From Hyphomicrobiales bacterium (GTDB lineage Bacteria > Pseudomonadota > Alphaproteobacteria > Rhizobiales > Beijerinckiaceae), in assembly GCA_930633525.1 (NCBI GenBank), contig CAKNFP010000002.1, positions 992,001 through 1,056,000 on the forward strand: DNA of 64,000 bases, given 5' to 3'. Shown here in pieces: positions 61,878-64,000 of this stretch. Each line of letters starts with the position of its first letter. The stretch's first letter is position 1. The notes beneath the pieces were generated by a model. The model made no database searches. It was given only the letters and a program-made list of their open reading frames with translations, and was not told where the DNA came from. The translations under genes and the position numbers were made by a program.

Positions 61878-62362
61878 TGAATCCAGAACCGCACAACCAC
61901 ACCCTGTCGCTGAGAGTGAACGGCCGCGACTGGCGCGGCGAGGTTGCCGCCCGGCAATCCCTGGCGGATTTCCTGCGCGAACGGATGAATCTCACCGGCA
62001 CGCATCTGGGATGCGAGCACGGCGTATGCGGCGCCTGCACGATCATGATCGACGGCATCCCGCAGCGTTCATGCCTCACCCTGACAGTTCAGGTCGAAGG
62101 GCGATCCATCACGACGGTCGAGGGGCTTGAAGGGCCTGTTGTCGACGCATTGCGCGATGCCTTCAGCGAATGCCACGCCCTGCAATGTGGCTTCTGCACG
62201 CCGGGCATGCTCGTCACCGCCCTCGATGTCATCGCGCGCGGCAAATGCGGCAGCGACGAAGAGATTCGCGGCGAGCTCAGCGGCAATCTCTGCCGATGCA
62301 CGGGCTACCAGGGAATTGTCAAAGCAATCCGTACTGCCTCGGAAAGGATTGGTCATGAATAA
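61877..62362 (+). CDS. Molybdenum hydroxylase [2Fe-2S] subunit
   Basis: A 161-residue iron-sulfur subunit. The plant-type cluster ligands lie in GCEHGVCGACTIMIDGIPQRSC, and the second, hydroxylase-type cluster in QCGFCTPGML and NLCRCTGYQ. It transfers electrons from the molybdenum centre to FAD. Start overlaps the FAD gene stop by one base and its stop overlaps the dioxygenase gene. Confidence 0.9.
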   Translation: MNPEPHNHTLSLRVNGRDWRGEVAARQSLADFLRERMNLTGTHLGCEHGVCGACTIMIDGIPQRSCLTLTVQVEGRSITTVEGLEGPVVDALRDAFSECHALQCGFCTPGMLVTALDVIARGKCGSDEEIRGELSGNLCRCTGYQGIVKAIRTASERIGHE

Positions 62363-63434
62363 GGTCAATGGCGTCATTGCCGGCGCGGCCGTTCCGCACG
62401 CCCCGCAATTCCACTCACTTCCCGCAACCGAAGACGCCGATCAGGTGGAGCGCGTCCGGACCGCCATGCAGGAGGCCGGCGAGGGCCTGCGTGCACTCAA
62501 TCCCGACGTCGTGATCGTCATGACCAACGACCATGGCGACGAGTTCATCGTCGGTCCGACCCCTGCTTTCACAGTGCATTGCGGCAACGTCGCCCAGGGC
62601 ATGCACAAGCATAAGGGGCCCTGGAGCCTGCGCGGCGACATTGGCTATGATGTCGTGCGCGGCCTGATGCAGGAAGGCTTCGACCCGGCATTCACGTTGG
62701 ATTCGATGGTGCCCACGGCTTTCACCATCCCCTATGAATTCATGGGCTATGAGCGCGATGCGCCGTTCCTGCCGCTCTACATCAATTCCTACGTCCCGCC
62801 CCAGCCTTCCGCCGAACGTTGCTATGCCTTCGGGAAGGCAATCGACCGGGTCTTCGCACGGCTCGGCCTGCGCGCCGTCTTCATCGCGAGCGGCGGGCTG
62901 TCCCATTATCCCGGCACGCCGCAGTATCCCAATCCGGATGTCACCACCGACAAGATCATCTATGGCGAGATGGCGAAGGGCAATCTGCGCCATCTGTTGA
63001 GCTATTCCGACGAGGCGCTGGACGCGAGTGGCAATGTCGAAGCGCGCGCCTGGATCGCCCTGGCGGGCGCGCTCGGTGAGCGCAAGCCTGACATAACCGC
63101 GTGGGAACCGTCCTGGCACCACACCTACGCCGTGTTCGGCTGGAGCCAGGAGGCCCGGGATACAGCGATCGCCCCGCATTATCCGCCCATCCCGCCGGAG
63201 CATGTCGGCCTTGCCCGCGCGCTCTTCGAGCTACGCAAAAGCGAAGCCGCATGCCGGCAATATCTGGCCGATGGCGCCGGCTTTGCCAGCAACTACGGCC
63301 TGACCTCCGCCGAGACCGATGCCCTCACGGCCTTCGACACGGACCGGCTGAGAGATGGCTTCAATATTCACGCGCTGCTCGTCGCCGGAGCCGAGCGGCG
63401 CCTCGAGCAACTCAAATCCGCTACCCACACCTGA
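62355..63434 (+). CDS. LigB-type extradiol dioxygenase fused to LigA-like domain
   Basis: A 359-residue class III extradiol dioxygenase. The N-terminal 270 residues are the LigB fold with likely iron ligands around AVPHAPQFHSL (His15) and ASGGLSHYPG. The last 75 residues (ELRKSEAACRQYLADGAGFASNYGLTSAETDALTAFD) resemble LigA, so both normally separate protocatechuate 4,5-dioxygenase subunits are joined. Gallate dioxygenases share this design but are longer (about 420). It overlaps the iron-sulfur gene by eight bases, so its substrate is probably the hydroxylated ring made by that enzyme. Confidence 0.87.
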   Translation: MNKVNGVIAGAAVPHAPQFHSLPATEDADQVERVRTAMQEAGEGLRALNPDVVIVMTNDHGDEFIVGPTPAFTVHCGNVAQGMHKHKGPWSLRGDIGYDVVRGLMQEGFDPAFTLDSMVPTAFTIPYEFMGYERDAPFLPLYINSYVPPQPSAERCYAFGKAIDRVFARLGLRAVFIASGGLSHYPGTPQYPNPDVTTDKIIYGEMAKGNLRHLLSYSDEALDASGNVEARAWIALAGALGERKPDITAWEPSWHHTYAVFGWSQEARDTAIAPHYPPIPPEHVGLARALFELRKSEAACRQYLADGAGFASNYGLTSAETDALTAFDTDRLRDGFNIHALLVAGAERRLEQLKSATHT

Positions 63435-63480
63435 GTGCCATACGGAGGTAGCAGCTCCCATTTTGAGGACGGAGAACAAA

Positions 63481-63948
63481 GTGACTCACTATGATCCTGA
63501 AGGACGCCTCGAAGAACTCGGGCTCGTCCTTCCGCCCACGCGAAAGCCCGTTGGCACATATGTCGGCGCCTGTCAGGAAGGCAATCTCGTGCTCGTCGCG
63601 GGACACGGCCCCTTCGATGGTCCCCAGCAATTGTACAAGGGCAGGCTTGGCCGTGAGATTGACATCAAGACGGGATATCTTGCATCGAAAGCAACTATAC
63701 TTTCGTCCCTCGCATCGTTGAAGGCGCAGATAGGCAACCTCAATCGTGTCGAACGTATCATGCGCGTCTACGGCATGGTCAACTGCACACCAGAATTCGA
63801 AAGACAGCCGGAAGTCATCGATGGTGCATCGGACCTGCTCGTCCAGATTTTCGGCGAGAAGGGTCAGCACACGCGTTGCGCGGTTGGATTCTGTTCCCTT
63901 CCCTTCGGCATGCCGGTCGAGATTGAAATGACGGTGGCCGTCCGCTGA
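63481..63948 (+). CDS. RidA/YjgF/RutC family protein
   Basis: A 155-residue member of the RidA superfamily, which deaminates reactive enamines/imines or, as RutC and AmnD, handles acyclic amine intermediates of ring degradation. The family C-terminus TRCAVGFCSLPFGMPVEIEM is present. GTG start at 63481 follows GGAG by nine bases. It lies 46 bases after the dioxygenase and shares its transcript, so it may deaminate an aminomuconate-like ring-cleavage product. That would imply that the ring or its substituent contains nitrogen. Confidence 0.85.
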   Translation: MTHYDPEGRLEELGLVLPPTRKPVGTYVGACQEGNLVLVAGHGPFDGPQQLYKGRLGREIDIKTGYLASKATILSSLASLKAQIGNLNRVERIMRVYGMVNCTPEFERQPEVIDGASDLLVQIFGEKGQHTRCAVGFCSLPFGMPVEIEMTVAVR

Positions 63949-64000
63949 CGCTGCCCCCATCCGGACAACAGGACCGCATCAATGCAACGACATGCTGAAA

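Noticed and set aside
58675..62362. Aerobic carbon monoxide dehydrogenase
   Set aside because: The large subunit has GPFRGVGRP in place of the CoxL AYxCSFR loop, so substrates are likely heteroaromatics.
55949..63948. A complete Rut uracil pathway
   Set aside because: RutA-like and RutC-like (RidA) proteins are present, but no RutB, RutD, RutE, RutF or RutG is seen, and the other enzymes act on aromatic rings.
1..64000. CRISPR arrays, rRNA or tRNA genes
   Set aside because: No regularly spaced repeats or recognisable structural RNA gene motifs were seen, apart from the glycine riboswitch.

Overview
The window is a GC-rich, gene-dense stretch dominated by ABC transporters, amidases, amino-acid oxidases and catabolic oxidoreductases. 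Gene content, codon use and gene families (HyuAB pairs, XdhABC-type hydroxylases, LigB-type dioxygenase, NtaA-type monooxygenase, DUF2945/DUF488 pair) suggest an alphaproteobacterium of the Hyphomicrobiales (rhizobia, Brucella, Bosea and relatives). This is inferred from family content only. There are no rRNA genes, tRNA genes or CRISPR arrays, so it looks like accessory or niche-adaptation DNA.

Layout. (1) 1-7.7 kb: a GatC/AtzG-like plus amidase pair, a decayed stretch with an IS3-type transposase remnant, a DMT exporter, a DUF2945-DUF488-uracil-DNA glycosylase operon whose middle gene seems to start with ACG, and a DUF695/RraB protein. (2) 7.8-18.7 kb, all minus strand: a D-amino acid/glycine oxidoreductase behind a tandem glycine riboswitch, then Kbl, a fold-type IV aminotransferase and an Lrp regulator. 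Upstream of these lies a tightly overlapping operon of a divergent peptide deformylase, an ArgE-type deacylase, a polar amino-acid ABC transporter and an amidase. It looks like a system for importing and unblocking N-formyl/N-acyl amino acids. (3) 19.6-31.1 kb: a DapA-family lyase with an FAD-linked hydroxyacid dehydrogenase, divergent from an XRE-cupin regulator, a polyamine-type ABC transporter and a HyuAB hydantoinase/oxoprolinase. (4) 31.2-44.2 kb: a second HyuAB pair with a dipeptide-type ABC transporter (including a permease-ATPase fusion), a divergent SBP-dehydrogenase-oxidase operon and a LysR regulator.

(5) 45.2-64 kb is the most striking part. A gamma-glutamyltransferase-like hydrolase and an IclR regulator are followed by three catabolic transcription units. 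The first is an NtaA-type flavin monooxygenase, an MmgE/PrpD protein and a four-gene ABC importer. The second is a RutA-like flavin monooxygenase, convergent with an MFS permease. The third is a three-subunit molybdenum hydroxylase, a LigB/LigA-fused extradiol dioxygenase and a RidA-family protein. Six near-identical palindromes, TCGCAC-N4-GTGCGA, lie only in the promoter regions of these units and define a regulon, probably of the adjacent IclR protein. The enzyme set fits uptake, hydroxylation and ring opening of a nitrogen-containing (hetero)aromatic. The substrate cannot be read from the sequence.

Most start sites were chosen from ATGA/GTGA overlaps with the upstream gene, Shine-Dalgarno spacing and family N-termini. 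Several longer reading frames that run into neighbouring genes were trimmed accordingly.
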